This document shows positions 32,643-44,130 of a DNA stretch of 64,000 bases, piece after piece. The first letter of the stretch is position 1; each line of letters opens with the position of its first letter. The position numbers and the translations under genes were made by a program. The notes beneath the pieces were generated by a model, which ran no database searches, was not told where the DNA came from, and saw only the letters and a program-made list of their open reading frames with translations. The stretch covers positions 10,930,001 through 10,994,000 of the forward strand of contig JAWHQI010000060.1 of the NCBI GenBank assembly GCA_033032865.1. The letters are read 5' to 3'. Origin of the DNA: Dactylorhiza incarnata. Its lineage: Eukaryota > Streptophyta > Magnoliopsida > Asparagales > Orchidaceae.

Positions 32643-32652
32643 CCCTATATAA
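32643..32652 (+). promoter_or_regulatory. TATA box of the A1 LTR
   Basis: ctatataaag stands alone in GC-rich DNA ~1.2 kb into the LTR, as expected for the U3 promoter. It is followed within ~50 bp by a less biased sequence that could hold the transcript start. The A3 LTR has ccttcctttatccc at the matching place, without a TATA box. Confidence 0.5.
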
Positions 32653-33054
32653 AGGGAGGCTCTCCCCCCCCCCCGGTCGGGCCTCACTCTGGTAGACTGA
32701 ATCCGACTGAATACTATTATTATATTCAGCGCCACAATAAAAAAATATAAAATATAACGATTTTCATCGCTTCAATCACGCGCCCCTTCATTTCTCCTCT
32801 CCGTACTCCGCTCTCCTCGCTCTCCTCGCTGATTTCTCTCTCGCATTTCGGCGTTCTAGGGTTTGATTCCGGCAAAGCCTCCCCCATCGTCTCCGGCCGT
32901 AATCACACAGCTCTCCGACGCTCCATCTCCAATCCGATTATACACAAGAGCTCTCCGGCGCAGCCTACCCATCCTCCTCTCCGCAAGGTATGTATCGCAT
33001 CCACCATTATCATGTTCGAACCCAAGAGATAAACGACTCTACCCAGAGCCAGTG

Positions 33055-33365
33055 GCTATCCGAGGAGAGTAGAATGGCTCTCCGCGTAGAGAAGGATGTC
33101 TATCCGAGGAGAGTAGAATGGCTCTCCGCGTATCGCATCTGTTTGGCTCTCCGCTGATGGCTATCCGTCGTGAGGATAGAATGGCTCTCCGCGTAGAGCT
33201 AAACGACTCTCCCGCTGAGATCCACTGGCTCTCCGAGGAGAGCCCTTTGTCTCTCCGCGGAGAGCCGGAGAGCAGTTTGGCTCTCCGCGGAGAGCCGTTT
33301 GGCACTCCGCGGTGAGCCGTTTGGCTCTCCGCGGAGAGCCGTTTGCTCTCCGCGGAGAGCCCAAA
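33055..33365. repeat. Palindromic array, ggctctccgcggagagcc
   Basis: About twelve units around the self-complementary core gctctccgcggagagc, more regular toward the right. The A3 LTR has a completely different array at the matching place (47,080-47,710). Confidence 0.85.
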
Positions 33366-34235
33366 ATTTTTAATTTCTGTTTTTAGGAAATACGTTTGTT
33401 TGTTCATTCTTCTATGACAAACCTTTGGGTTTGGTATCTCCCGGAGGAGGCCACCCCTCTCCCCGTCGCCGGAGCGCCGCCAGCCGCCGCCCCGAGCCTT
33501 GCAAGGCTCGGGGAGGAAGCTGGCCGTGGAAGCCCTCTCCCCCAGCGCCGGTGGTGGCGCTGGGGGAGGTAGGTCCCCTCCCAGGGGCCTCGACGCCGGC
33601 GTAGGGGAGGCGGTCGAGCCGCCGGAGGACGCAGCCCCGGCGGCACCCGTGGCCTCCCCCTCTTCCTTTTCCTGTAGGGGTTAAAACCCCTCCCCCGGCG
33701 GCGGCCGGTGGCGCCAGGCCGCCGGACCCCCGCCAGAGGTCTGCCCCCTCCCCGGCGCCCCGACCAGGGGCGGCAGGGAGGTCCCTCCCCGAGGAGACGG
33801 TGGCGCGGCCAGCTGCATGGCCCATGCAGGCAGCGCCGCGCCTCCCCCTCCCCTCCTGCTCAAGTTCCCGGTGGGGTCCAGCGGCGCCAGGCCGCCGGAC
33901 CACCACCGGAGTAGCCGCCGACCCCCGGCGCACCGACCGGGTGGCGGCACTGGTGCCCTCCCAACGGAGGCGGCGGCGCAGCGGGCCTGCATGGCCCATG
34001 CAGGTCGCGCCCCCGCCTCCCGCCTCCTTATTCGCCCTCCCCCGGCGGTGGCTGGCGGCACCAGGCCGCCGGACCACCACCGGAGGAGTCGCCGGCCCCC
34101 AGCGCACCGTTCGGGGGCGGCGTCGGCCCCTCCGACCGCTGCCCGGCGGCAACTGGGGCCGCCTTTTGGCGGGGATGGCGGGAGCCGTCCGATCTCCCCC
34201 AGGAGATCGGGCGGCCTCCCGCACCTTATTTCCCG

Positions 34236-34263
34236 CCCCCCCCCCCCCCCCCCCCCCCCCCCC
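34236..34263. repeat. Homopolymer of 28 C
   Basis: A C run in the A1 LTR. Confidence 0.9.
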
Positions 34264-35129
34264 GCCTCAGCATATGTGCCCCCACAGCGGATCCGCCGCA
34301 GATCCGCTGTGGGGGCCGCGGGAGGGCGCAGGGTGCAAAACCCCTGCGCCTCTTCCCTGCCCCTATCCGCACCCCAAAAACCCCCTGCCCTTCCCCATTT
34401 TTCTAAGGAAAATGGGGCCATTTCAGAAAAATGTTTCTAAAAAAAATGTGCCCCACTCTGAGGGGCACCTCCAGTAATTTTTGGGAAATTTTAGGAGTCA
34501 TTTTACTATTTTTAAACCTAATTATAAAGTTTATTTTAAGGAAATTAGTGCCCAAACGAGTGGGGAAAAATCACCAAAAATTCATATGCCCTAGTTAGGG
34601 CATCTTATACCTACTATCAAAATCTCAAATGATAAGCTCTTCATCTGGTGCTTTAAATGCCTTTACAAGCGAAATAAACACCCGAAAAAGAGCGAAATTC
34701 ATCAAAATGAATCGGCGTCCCCTCGACGTATATTTTTAAACGCTTAATAAAGATTACGCGTATCGATCTAAGGAATCGACTAAGTTCGGAATATCAACGC
34801 AAAATCTGAATGAAATCGCGGCGCGGCGCTGGAACTCGATACCGCCGCGGCAATAATAAAGGAACGAACTCGCGACAAAAGAATAAGTGCAGAAACCTTA
34901 TGAAACATAAATAAACTCCAGAAATGGAGTAGAACCCCTATGAACGGGGAGAAGAGCAGGATCTCCTCCTACGAACGGAGTCGACGAATGAAGCCTCCTC
35001 TTATGGAGTGATTGGACTACTAACCTTTTTTATATGCTTACTGCTTTCTGTACTTTCGTTTAAATCCAGTCTCGCACTGGTCCCCCGCGTTTACATTCTG
35101 TACTTTCATTTCAATCCAGTCTCGCACTG

Positions 35130-35465
35130 GTCATGTCATTATGGCCTCTGCTTTCGGCCTACTTTTCTGCTTATCATTATGGCCTCTGCTTTCGGCCTAC
35201 TTTTCTGCTTACTATTATGGCCTCTGCTTTCGGCCTACTTTTCTGCTTACTATTATGGCCTCTGCGTTCGGCCTACTTTTCTGCTTATCATTATGGCCTC
35301 TGCTTTCGACCTACTTTTCTGCTTACTATTATGGCCTCTGCTTTCGGCCTACTTTTCTGCTTACTATTATGGCCTCTGCTTTCGGCCTACTTTTCTGCTC
35401 ACTATTATGGCCTCTGCTTTCGGCCTACTTCTCTGCTTAGTATTATGGCCCCCTGCTTCCGGCCT
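35130..35465 (+). repeat. 38-bp tandem repeat in the A1 LTR (~9 units)
   Basis: Units read tatggcctctgctttcggcc + tacttttctgcttactat. Because 38 is not a multiple of three, all three frames stay open and give Leu/Tyr-rich nonsense. Just before it are two copies of aatccagtctcgcactggtc, the unit amplified instead in the A3 LTR. Confidence 0.9.
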
Positions 35466-36732
35466 AATTTACTTGCTAAATGCAGCGCTGTCATGGTTAT
35501 AATGCGGTGCTTATCCTCCCTTCTGCGAGGCCTTAGTTGGGGAGAACCCGGAGTCGAGTCCCTCCTCCCAGGTTAGCCCCAAGCAAGGAGCCCTCATACC
35601 GCTAAGCCTCCCGGTCAGAGGTTGTGGGACCGGTCGAGTAATCTGCCACGTACTTTAAGCGCTTGTTTTATTATTATTAAGCGGGTGAAGATTGTTTGGA
35701 AGTGGCGGGTTGGTCACGCTCGCAGATCGTTCGTACCAGTGCGGGTGGGTTGACGACTCATGGCGACAGGGAGATGTGCACAGCGGGTTATCACCACTCC
35801 GAACCTGCAGTTTTACCTCCGCTGGTCGGCCTACAAATCGGTTCGCCGGATGTCGCTCACATCCAGTTGGTACACCAAGTTGTACAGGAGGGCCTGAGTG
35901 ATACGGTACGACTACATTCAGAAGTGGCAAGACTGGCCACTGTCACCGACGGCCACATCGGTGAGGCCCGCGGGGTTAACTCCCCTGCTTGAAGTTAAGC
36001 GGTCTAAACTGTGTCGACACAGGGTCTTTTTGTGTGCGTACAGGTTTGAATACCTGGGTGTGTGTATGCGCGAAATAGTGTTGCGTATTTACCATACGGC
36101 GCGATTACGGATATTAGGGCGGAAGGCCCTATCTATATATATATATGTAGATATATATATATATATATATGTTTACCTGCTGCTAACCCTCTTCCTTGCT
36201 TCGGCTATTTTATTTCTGTCCTTTAGCCGCCCCATGGATATGGATCCGGGGAGGGGATGTATTTTCTACTTAGCTCTGTGATTAACAGTTATTTCTTATA
36301 ACCAATCACAGGAGATGGGACAGCGAGGAGCCCCCGCACCACAGGATGATATACCAGCCTTGGAGATGGCCCGTTCGATTACCCCAGCCTCGCCCCTATC
36401 TTCCGCGACGTGAGTCCTAGATTATAGGACTAGACTAGGATCTTTTGTTTCATCGATGTAGCCCCCGAGGCAGTAGTTGTAAACATTAGGCTTCGGCCCT
36501 ATTCCAATATGTGATTATAAGCTGTGTGCTTGTTTTTCTGTCTTTCGATTGCTTCCGCTATGCGTTCTGATGTGATGTTATGATTCTTGTGCCTGACAAG
36601 GAGACCGCTCGGTGCTTGAAAAGGGTGGGACGTTGCCACCCGGAAAGCGCTAAGTGGTCATCCTTGGGCAGTAAGATCCCCCCTCCCTGAACTAGGTTCA
36701 GTTTGGGGAGGGGGGGGGGGGGGGTCTTACAA

Positions 36733-36760
36733 ATGGAACAGAGCTACCACGATCCGACCA
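36733..36760 (+). promoter_or_regulatory. Primer-binding site region of A1
   Basis: Directly after the LTR end comes atggaacagagctacc; in copy A3 the same place reads tggatcagagctacc. It resembles the tRNA-Met site TGGTATCAGAGC with changes. Confidence 0.45.
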
Positions 36761-36938
36761 CATGGGGCAGTCTTTCGATCCTCCCATTCCCGGTTCCGTT
36801 TCTTGGTTCGGGACGAACCACGCAGCGGAAGCCTGGTAGACCCTTTAGGTTTAAGGTTAAGGATTCGAGACTGCACGGTAGTACACCCGCACGCTTTCCG
36901 CTTTCGTTTCGTTTCAGTCCTGCAAAATTCCCTTATTT

Positions 36939-38172
36939 TTGCAAGTACTGATGTTCATTTTGTTACTTCTCCAGATACCCGAGTCGAGTAATGGGAGATC
37001 CTCCTCCAGGGATCAGTACCACCCTACCACTCCACCACCAGCCTTGGCCACTCCAGCCGCAGTTCCGTTTGGGGATACAGAGCTAGGACGGACCCTGATA
37101 GCATTGTTAGCCGCTTTCCAGACAGCCACCCTACGACCACCCCAGCAGGCCACCGTACCCACCGATCTTCTGATGACATTCTGTGGGCTAAGGCCCCCCA
37201 ACTTCCAAGGTACCGAGTCAGCCATGCAGGCCAAAGAGTGGGTGGAGAGGGTAGAGGAACTCCTAGTCGGGATGATGTGCCCCGCCATAGCCGCAGTGTC
37301 CTTGGTGGTGACCATGCTAGAGGGCTATGCCCGAGATTGGTGGAGGGCCGCCAGCCGCTCTACCTTCAGAGGGCGACCACTCAGCACGATCCTCTGGGGG
37401 GAGTTCTCAGAGGCCTTTTTAGAGCACTTCATTTCGGATGCGGACCGGATGGCACTCCAGGAGCGGTTTCTGCAGATCCGGCAGGGAGATAGGACGGTTC
37501 CAGACTACCAGAGAGAGTTTATCCACCTGGCCCGCTTCGCCGGGACCTTAGCAGGTACGGATAAGGACAGGGCGGCCAGATTTTACTGGGGATTACGAGA
37601 CGATCTCCGTCAGGCCCTGATCATGATTTCCCAGGCATCCTTCCACACGATCGCCTCACATGCCACCGCTCTAGAGATGGATCAGCGGATGGTGGCCCAG
37701 CAGCGGAGGGGATACGTGGGTGTTCCCCGGACTCAGGGCCGGGAGAGAGGAGTAGGCCCACGTAGACAGGATCAGGCCAGGAGACAGCGTCAGCGTCACC
37801 AGCCATATAGACAGGCACCTCAGCCCCGACCAGCACCTCAGCCCCGACCAGCACCTCCATCCCCAGCACCACCAGCCCCAGCACCACCAGCCCCAGCACC
37901 TCAGGCCGCCCCCGCCGCACGACGAGATGTTCCCTTCGCAGGGAACTGCTACCTGTGCCAGCAGCCCGGGCACATACGAGCCTTTTGCCCGCAGGCTGTA
38001 GGTAGGCCCGACTTAGGAGCAGTGCAGGGAGCCGCGGAGAGAGGACGAGGATGAGGTGGGCGCAGAGGACAGCCTGCAGGCGGGAGAGGCCAGGCCAGGC
38101 AGGGCAGAGCAGCACCCCTTGAGGCATACGCCTTAGATCTCCAGCACGGTCCTACTTCAGACGTAGTGATAG
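36939..38172 (+). pseudogene. gag of copy A1 (one in-frame stop)
   Basis: The retrotransposon capsid frame is open from 36,939. The true start is uncertain: an acceptor-like cttctccag at 36,976 is conserved in A3, so gag may begin in a spliced leader exon. The retrotrans_gag domain spans ~residues 75-240 (WVERVEELLVGMMCP, GYARDWWRAASRSTF, DYQREFIHLARFAGTL). A proline-rich repeat (PQPRPAPQPRPAPP) precedes a zinc knuckle CYLCQQPGHIRAFC (C-x2-C-x4-H-x4-C). A TGA at 38,052-38,054 interrupts the frame 39 codons before the predicted gag-pol splice donor at 38,172/38,173. The product would assemble the particle in the cytoplasm. Confidence 0.8.
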
Positions 38173-38316
38173 GTATCTACTTTTAGTAGTTACGATATCC
38201 TAGGGAGATGTGATAGTTATATATATATGATGTGATCTTTTGTTTGTATAGCATGTATGATCCCTATTCCTGTATATCTGTAAAAACTTAAGATCATAGT
38301 ATATACATGTTATCAG
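38173..38316 (+). other. Predicted gag-pol intron of copy A1 (144 bp)
   Basis: The donor gatag|gtatct and acceptor ttatcag|gtctac are both conserved in copy A3. The intron is AT-rich with stops in all frames. Splicing joins gag phase 1 to pol in frame (…VVIG then LLLVEGHP… before the DTGA protease motif). Confidence 0.7.
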
Positions 38317-40977
38317 GTCTACTTTTGGTAGAAGGTCATCCCTCTAAAACGCTATTCGATACCGGTGCCACGCATTCATTCGTCGCACAGAACTTCATCA
38401 CTGACAAGGGAAATACTGTACGATCATCCGGGATGTCAATACGAATACGACTCCCGGATGGATCAGATATGACGTCCACAGAAAAGTGTTCCTTCCAAGC
38501 AATGCTAGGAGGAATGGAATTCGAAGTCAACGCGACCGTTTTGGCGATAACCGGATTCGACATCATTCTAGGGATGGATTGGTTGACCGAGCACAGCGCC
38601 CAAATTGATTGTTCGACTCGAGAAATCCGCCTCCAGAATCCGAATGGGCAAATTATCACACTAGCAGGTATACCATCTGTCACTCGCATTATTTTAACAT
38701 CCGCACAGACAGTGAAAGCAGTCCGACGGAAGGACGAGGTATACCTAATTTACTTCGAGATGAAGGACAAGACACAGGTGCTCTCTAGAGTACCCATAAT
38801 TCGGGACTTCCCAGACATCTTTCCGGAATCCCTCCCCGGGTTGCCCCCGCAACGGGAGGTGGACTTCCAAATTGAACTTACACATGGAGCTCGACTCGTA
38901 TCCCGAGCTTCATACCGAATGGCCCCGCGAGAACTAGCCGAGCTCAAAATTCAACTACAAGAGCTAGTTAACGCCGGTTTCGTTCGCCCAAGTATCTCGC
39001 CCTGGGGAGCCCCAGTGCTGTTCGTTAAAAAGAAAGATGGATCTCTGCGTCTCTGTGTGGACAACAGGGAACTGAATAAGCTCACTGTCCGGAATACTTA
39101 TCCTCTGCCCCGAATAGATGAATTGTTCGATCAATTACAAGACGCGTCCGTCTTTTCCAAGATGGATTTAAGATCCGGCTATTATCAACTCAGAGTACGA
39201 GAAGAAGATATTCCCAAGACCGCTTTCAGCTCCCGCTATGGACTTTACGAGTTTATGGTGATGCCGTTTGGGTTGACCAATGCTCCATCCGCCTTCATGG
39301 CTTTAATGAATACGGTGTTTAAGCCCTTCCTAGATCACTTCGTGATAGTCTTTATAAATGACATACTCATCTACTCGAAGAGCAAAGCTGATCATTCCCG
39401 ACATCTCCAAATGGTACTGCTCAAGCTGAGGGAGCACTCGCTCTTCGCGAAGTTCAGCAAATGTGAGTTCTGGATGGAAGAAGTCAGCTTCCTTGGACAC
39501 ACAGTTAACAAGAACGGAGTGGCAGTGGACCAAGCTAAGGTACGAGCAGTACGAGACTGGCCGCCACTTAAGTCAGCAGCATACATCAGGAGTTTCCTTG
39601 GCCTCGCCGGTTACTACCGAAAGTTTGTGGAAGGATTCTCTAAGATTGCATTACCGCTTACCGCCCTAACAAAAAAGGACGTGACGTTCCAGTGGTCTCC
39701 TGAATGCGAAGCAGCGTTCATAGAGCTAAAAAGCCGACTGATATCAGCCCCGATTCTGACACTTCCCTCAGGTACAGAGGGCTTCCAGATCTACGCCGAC
39801 GCATCACTGAAGGGATTGGGAGCCGTACTGATGCAACACGGCAAAGTAATCGCATACGCCTCCCGGCAACTGAAGCCTCACGAACTAATCTACGCCACTC
39901 ATGGTCTAGAACTGGGTGTGGTAGTTTTCGCATTAAAAGTTTGGAGGCACTACCTCTACAGAGTGCGATGCGAGATCTTCTCCGATCATAAAAGCCTCAA
40001 ATACATCTTCACCCAGAAGGAGCTAAATCTTCGACATCGCCGGTGGCTGGAGTTCTTATGCGATTACGACTTCGCTCTCCAATATCATCCCGGCAAGGCC
40101 AATAAGGTTGCAGATGCTTTAAGTAGGCAAACTTCGATGGCCAGCAGCTGGCTGGAGATGATACCAGAGGAGTTGATCAAGTCCTTGGCAGACTTGGATA
40201 TCATCCTCGTTACCCGCAGGAACCCGATGGAATACCAGGCCCACCTCTATTGGATGGAGATATAGTGTGACATCAGGGATAGAATACGAGAAGCCCAGAA
40301 GATCGATGTAGAAGCAGCCCCGATCATTCAAGCCTTGCAACACGGTGCGCAAGAAGACTACAACTTGTATGATGGCATCCTGCAGTACAGACACCGCATA
40401 TTCATTCCCGCTGCAGAGGGAATCCGGGAAGAGATCCTCCGTGAAGCACACCAAACGAGGTACTCCATACACCTGGGGGTAGTGAAGATGTACACGGACC
40501 TGCGAAGGACACTGTACTGGCCAGGAATGAAGAAGGACGTCACCGAATATGTAGCGCACTGCCAGACCTGCCAAATGGTCAAGGCAGAATGTCGTAGCCC
40601 AGCAGGTTTGCTACAACCCCTGCCAATACCAGAATGGAAATTCGAGGATATCTCCATGGACTTCGTCCATGGCTTACCCCGATCTCGTGCAGGGAACGAC
40701 ACAATATGGGTCGTAGTAGATCGCCTCACCAAAGTGGCTCGTTTTATCCCGAACAGACAAGGCGACGGTGTCGACATATTAGCCCGCCTATTTATAGAGC
40801 AGGTGGTCCGATTTCACGGGGTACCCAAGTCAATCGTGTCTGACCGCGATGGACGCTTCACGTCAAAAGAATGGAGGCGAGTGCAGGCTTATCTGGGAAC
40901 CAGATTAGCTTTTAGTATCGCCTTCCATCCCCAGACCGACGGGCAAACAGAAAGGACGAACCAGACGATGGAAGACT
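38317..40977 (+). pseudogene. pol of copy A1 (protease, RT, RNase H, partial integrase)
   Basis: Domain order is that of Ty3/gypsy. The protease has [11 protein letters not shown] at ~38,355. The RT (~38,900-39,480) has [16 protein letters not shown] and [12 protein letters not shown]. RNase H (~39,780-40,130) has YADAS, LELGVV, SDHKSL and VADALSR. The integrase has [22 protein letters not shown] and [10 protein letters not shown]. The RT active site reads FINDIL instead of F-I-D-D, so one catalytic aspartate is lost. A TAG at 40,263-40,265 interrupts the frame, which otherwise continues in phase. The sequence breaks off at ~40,977 inside integrase, just after the third catalytic region, so the C-terminal part and 3' LTR are missing. 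A dead copy. Confidence 0.85.
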
Positions 40978-42293
40978 ATCCATCAATCCCACAAGTGAAC
41001 CCTTCTAAAAACTCATCACCACGGTCTGGCATAATTATCCTAGGCTCCCACTGATCTCAATAAGCTATGTTCCAATTTCCATAATTTTCCATATTAATTT
41101 GGTATTTATTATAATTTAATGTAGTTAAGGCCTTAAGCCAAATTACACATGAACTACCCTCAAAAAGATTCATCATGCTACATGAGAATTATCAGTAAGG
41201 TAATATTCCATATCATGGTGGTTCACTGAGTATCATGACCCTAGAATGCCATTTGGCCTACCATATCATCATAATTGTATAATTACCAAAATGCCACTAT
41301 AATTAGGAAAAATAGTAATTCACTTTTGAACATTTTAAAAAACTTACTAAGTGTTCATATGGGTACCTAGAGGCCTCTGCCAAATTATTGTGCCATTACC
41401 ATGTGATTTGATATTTTAAAATAATTAAACATCCAAAGGTGGCAATTATCAATTTCTACATGAGGTACAAGGAATATAAATCTACAAGCTTTCAATCTGT
41501 TATCATGGGCACATATTAACATACAATGACAGATTCCCAAGTATCATAACATTGCCCTATGATTTGATATTTTAAAAGGATTAATTACTCTAGTGATGTA
41601 AATTTCACTTTCCACATGAAGTATAAAAAAAGAATTTAACAAGCTTCCAAACATTTATCATGGGCTCATATTGACATAAAATGACAGATTCCAAAGTATC
41701 ATAGCATTGCCCTATGATTTGATATTTTAAAAGGATTAAATACTCTAGTGATGTAAATTTCACTTTCCACATGAAGTACAAGAAATAGAATTCAACAAGC
41801 TTCCAAACATTTATCATGAGCTCATATTGACATAAAATGACAGATTCCAAAGTATCATAACATTGCCCTATGATTTGATATTTTAAAAGGATTAATTACT
41901 CTTAAGTTAGCAAGCACTTAAAGCTTCTCTTTCAAAGAATAACGCTTCAACAAATCATAACAAAAATACCATAACCTTATTTCACCCTAATACATCCACT
42001 GATAGTATAACAAGGTCATACAAGGTCATATGACCTTGCATCTTATTTTATTAAGGAAAGGGGGCACTTTCATTTATTAGGAAGAAATACACCTAAATAC
42101 CCCTAAAAATTCTCATTTAATTTACTAAGTCAATTTATGCTCCTACAAACATATCTACACAGTCCCAAGTCATGGCAAGAACATTTGATCCTATGTTCTT
42201 CACAAAGCCCAACTTGCACCCTTAAGGGTTTACCTTTAGGGTTTTATGTCACACCACCCTAATGGCTCCAAATGGACCATTAGGGTGTGACAC
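40978..42293 (-). other. AT-rich noncoding DNA, probable LTR material
   Basis: No gene. On the minus strand a sequence starting TGTCACACCCTAATGG at ~42,293 looks like an LTR start and is followed by its own near-inverted copy (42,247-42,293), so a second LTR-derived piece may begin here. It contains a ~155-bp array at 41,399-41,900. Confidence 0.4.
41399..41900. repeat. ~155-bp tandem repeat (~3.3 units)
   Basis: The phrase ttgccctatgatttgatatt returns at ~41,553, 41,706 and 41,862, with cacatgaagta and caagcttccaaacatttatc between. Confidence 0.85.
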
Positions 42294-43651
42294 AAGCAAT
42301 TGTATATCTATACCCACATATCCAACATGATGGGGGGAGGCTAACACACTCCACTCCTCAAAATGACCTAAACCCTAATTTGACCCTTAAAGGCCCTCAT
42401 TAGGGTTTCCAATTTTTCATATCAAATCAACTCCAAATTGAGTGAAATTTTAGGTGGGCACTATACATATACAAAAGAGCCATCCACCAAAGTTTGGTGT
42501 CATTTGGACATCATATGCTCCAAAAATCAACTTAATTCAAATATTCTAGCTACCACAAAAACCCTAGGTAAAATTGTCCACCAAGGGCTGTCCCTTTGGC
42601 AGGGGGTGCCCCTAGGGTATACCAACTCATGGTTAAAAACACAGCTCCAAAGATGGAGGGGTTTGACCTAGGCAATTTTTTTAATGGACTGACCTAGTGT
42701 AGGACCAGTCCTAGTAAAACAGCTCCCTAGGGAGCTGTAGGTCACCAAATGACCTAAACTCACAGCCAAATGAAAGTTAAGACCTAGGCCTACAACTTTC
42801 ATGTTGGGCACTTTTTCTAAATCGGCCATTAAGTGGCCCTAATTTTTATTTGAAGATCGCTGAGTTTTTAAGGCAGAATATCAAGCATAATGAATTAATA
42901 AATGCAGGAAAAAGGGAGATCAACACGGATCTTGGCGCAATCAGACGGCGGCGGCTCATCTTCCTCCTTGAGCCGACGGCCAGGATTCAACCGCGCTGGG
43001 CCGATTTCTTCCCCCATTTCCCGGCCACCTGGTGGCCACCACGGCCGGCCACCACGGCCGGCCACCACCGCCACCACCTTCGTGGTGGTCGGGGCTACGA
43101 TTTCCCGACGACATGGCGGCCGGAGGGGGGGTTTTCCGGCGAGCCTGGGTGGCTCGATTCGAGCCGAATTCCATGAAAACGACGAGTGGATTCGGGCTCA
43201 ATTGAGCCCGATCCTTCAATCCTTTGATATGAGAAGCTAGCACGGGGGGAGGGGAGGAGAAACGAACCATTCCTGGTGCGTGGCGGCGGCTCCGGCGGCG
43301 GTTTGCCATGGAAATGTGCAGCTCCGACGATCCTGCTCCCAATCTCTATTCTCCAGCAAAAGCTTAGCTCCAGGTACCGTTTCCGTCTGCTCTCAGTGCT
43401 CTGAAGCTAATGGGATGGCTGAAATGGGAGGGGGAGGCCTCTATATGGGGTTTTGAAATCGAGCTCCTAGGTTGTGCCCCCTTGCTGCCACCCTCCTGTA
43501 GCTGCCGGCCTCCTGCTTCCATCTGGGTCAAGCTCAGACCCCCAGCAATCAGGGGAAGGCCCTAGGTTGATTGGAGATGGAGTGTAGAGGGGGGAATTGC
43601 TTGCTTTTGCTTTTTGCTTTTGCTTTAAGCTTTTTGATTCACTTTTGGTCA

Positions 43652-43672
43652 CCCCCCCCCCCCCCCCCCCCC
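43652..43672. repeat. Homopolymer of 21 C
   Basis: A C run within the family C LTR-type sequence. Confidence 0.9.
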
Positions 43673-43789
43673 TCCATTTGATTAATCAAACCATAGGTTA
43701 GGGCTCAGTCTAAGGCTGATGGGCAAGGCTAAGTCCATGTATAATGGTTAATTAAGGGGTGACATTCAATTTTGGTTTGAAATTCCCTT

Positions 43790-44130
43790 TAAAGGCTATG
43801 TTGACCATGGTTGACTTTGGTCAACCATGGTGGGTGGGTTGACCCCACTTGGGGTCATGGGTCCCTTAACATCACCCAACATAGGTTGGTCCATGGTGGG
43901 GCTCCAATTGGTTCAATTTAATCAAAGGGTGTAGATTTGACCAAAATTGGGTAAAGTTTGACTTTGGTCAATTGGGGTCAATGGGTCCCACCATGATGGG
44001 TTTTTTTCGGTCCATTGGGTTCCTTAAGGTGTTTAGAGTGTGGGGGTAGGGTCAATTTGAACATTTGGGGGTCAATTGAACCCTAATTGACTTGGTTTGG
44101 TTAATGTTGACCTATAGTTGACTTTGGTCA
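43790..44130. promoter_or_regulatory. Cluster of W-box-like TTGAC motifs
   Basis: More than a dozen TTGAC or GTCAA cores lie within ~340 bp, several as inverted pairs (ttgactttggtcaa three times, ttgaccatggttgac). WRKY factors bind TTGAC(C/T). In an LTR this could drive stress-induced transcription, but the motif may just be a repeat unit. Confidence 0.4.

Larger units (their letters stand above)
31400..36731 (+). mobile_element. 5' LTR of Tekay-like copy A1 (5,332 bp)
   Basis: Starts TGTAACATCCCGACTT and ends GGGGTCTTACA. The same start and end bound the minus-strand LTR of copy A3 (49,952 to 45,037), and the A3 5' LTR begins at 63,445 with the same end, which confirms that these are LTR boundaries. 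It contains a 157-bp array, G/C tracts, a TATA box, a palindromic array and a 38-bp array. Open frames within (33,412-34,477 on both strands; 35,008-35,576) are by-products of GC-rich or repetitive DNA. The flanking base group before it is GAAAC. The matching 3' LTR of A1 is not in the window. Confidence 0.8.

Noticed and set aside
33412..34477. Long overlapping open frames (200-270 codons) on both strands, rich in Arg, Pro, Gly and Ala
   Set aside because: They lie inside the A1 LTR in very GC-rich DNA, overlap in several frames and show no known domain. They are composition by-products.
35008..35576. Leu/Tyr/Trp-rich frames that look like membrane proteins
   Set aside because: All three frames are open because of a 38-bp tandem repeat; no real gene.
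42247..42293. Terminator-like hairpin
   Set aside because: The inverted copies (tgtcacacc...cctaatgg) fit two LTR starts or a duplicated LTR start better than a regulatory hairpin.
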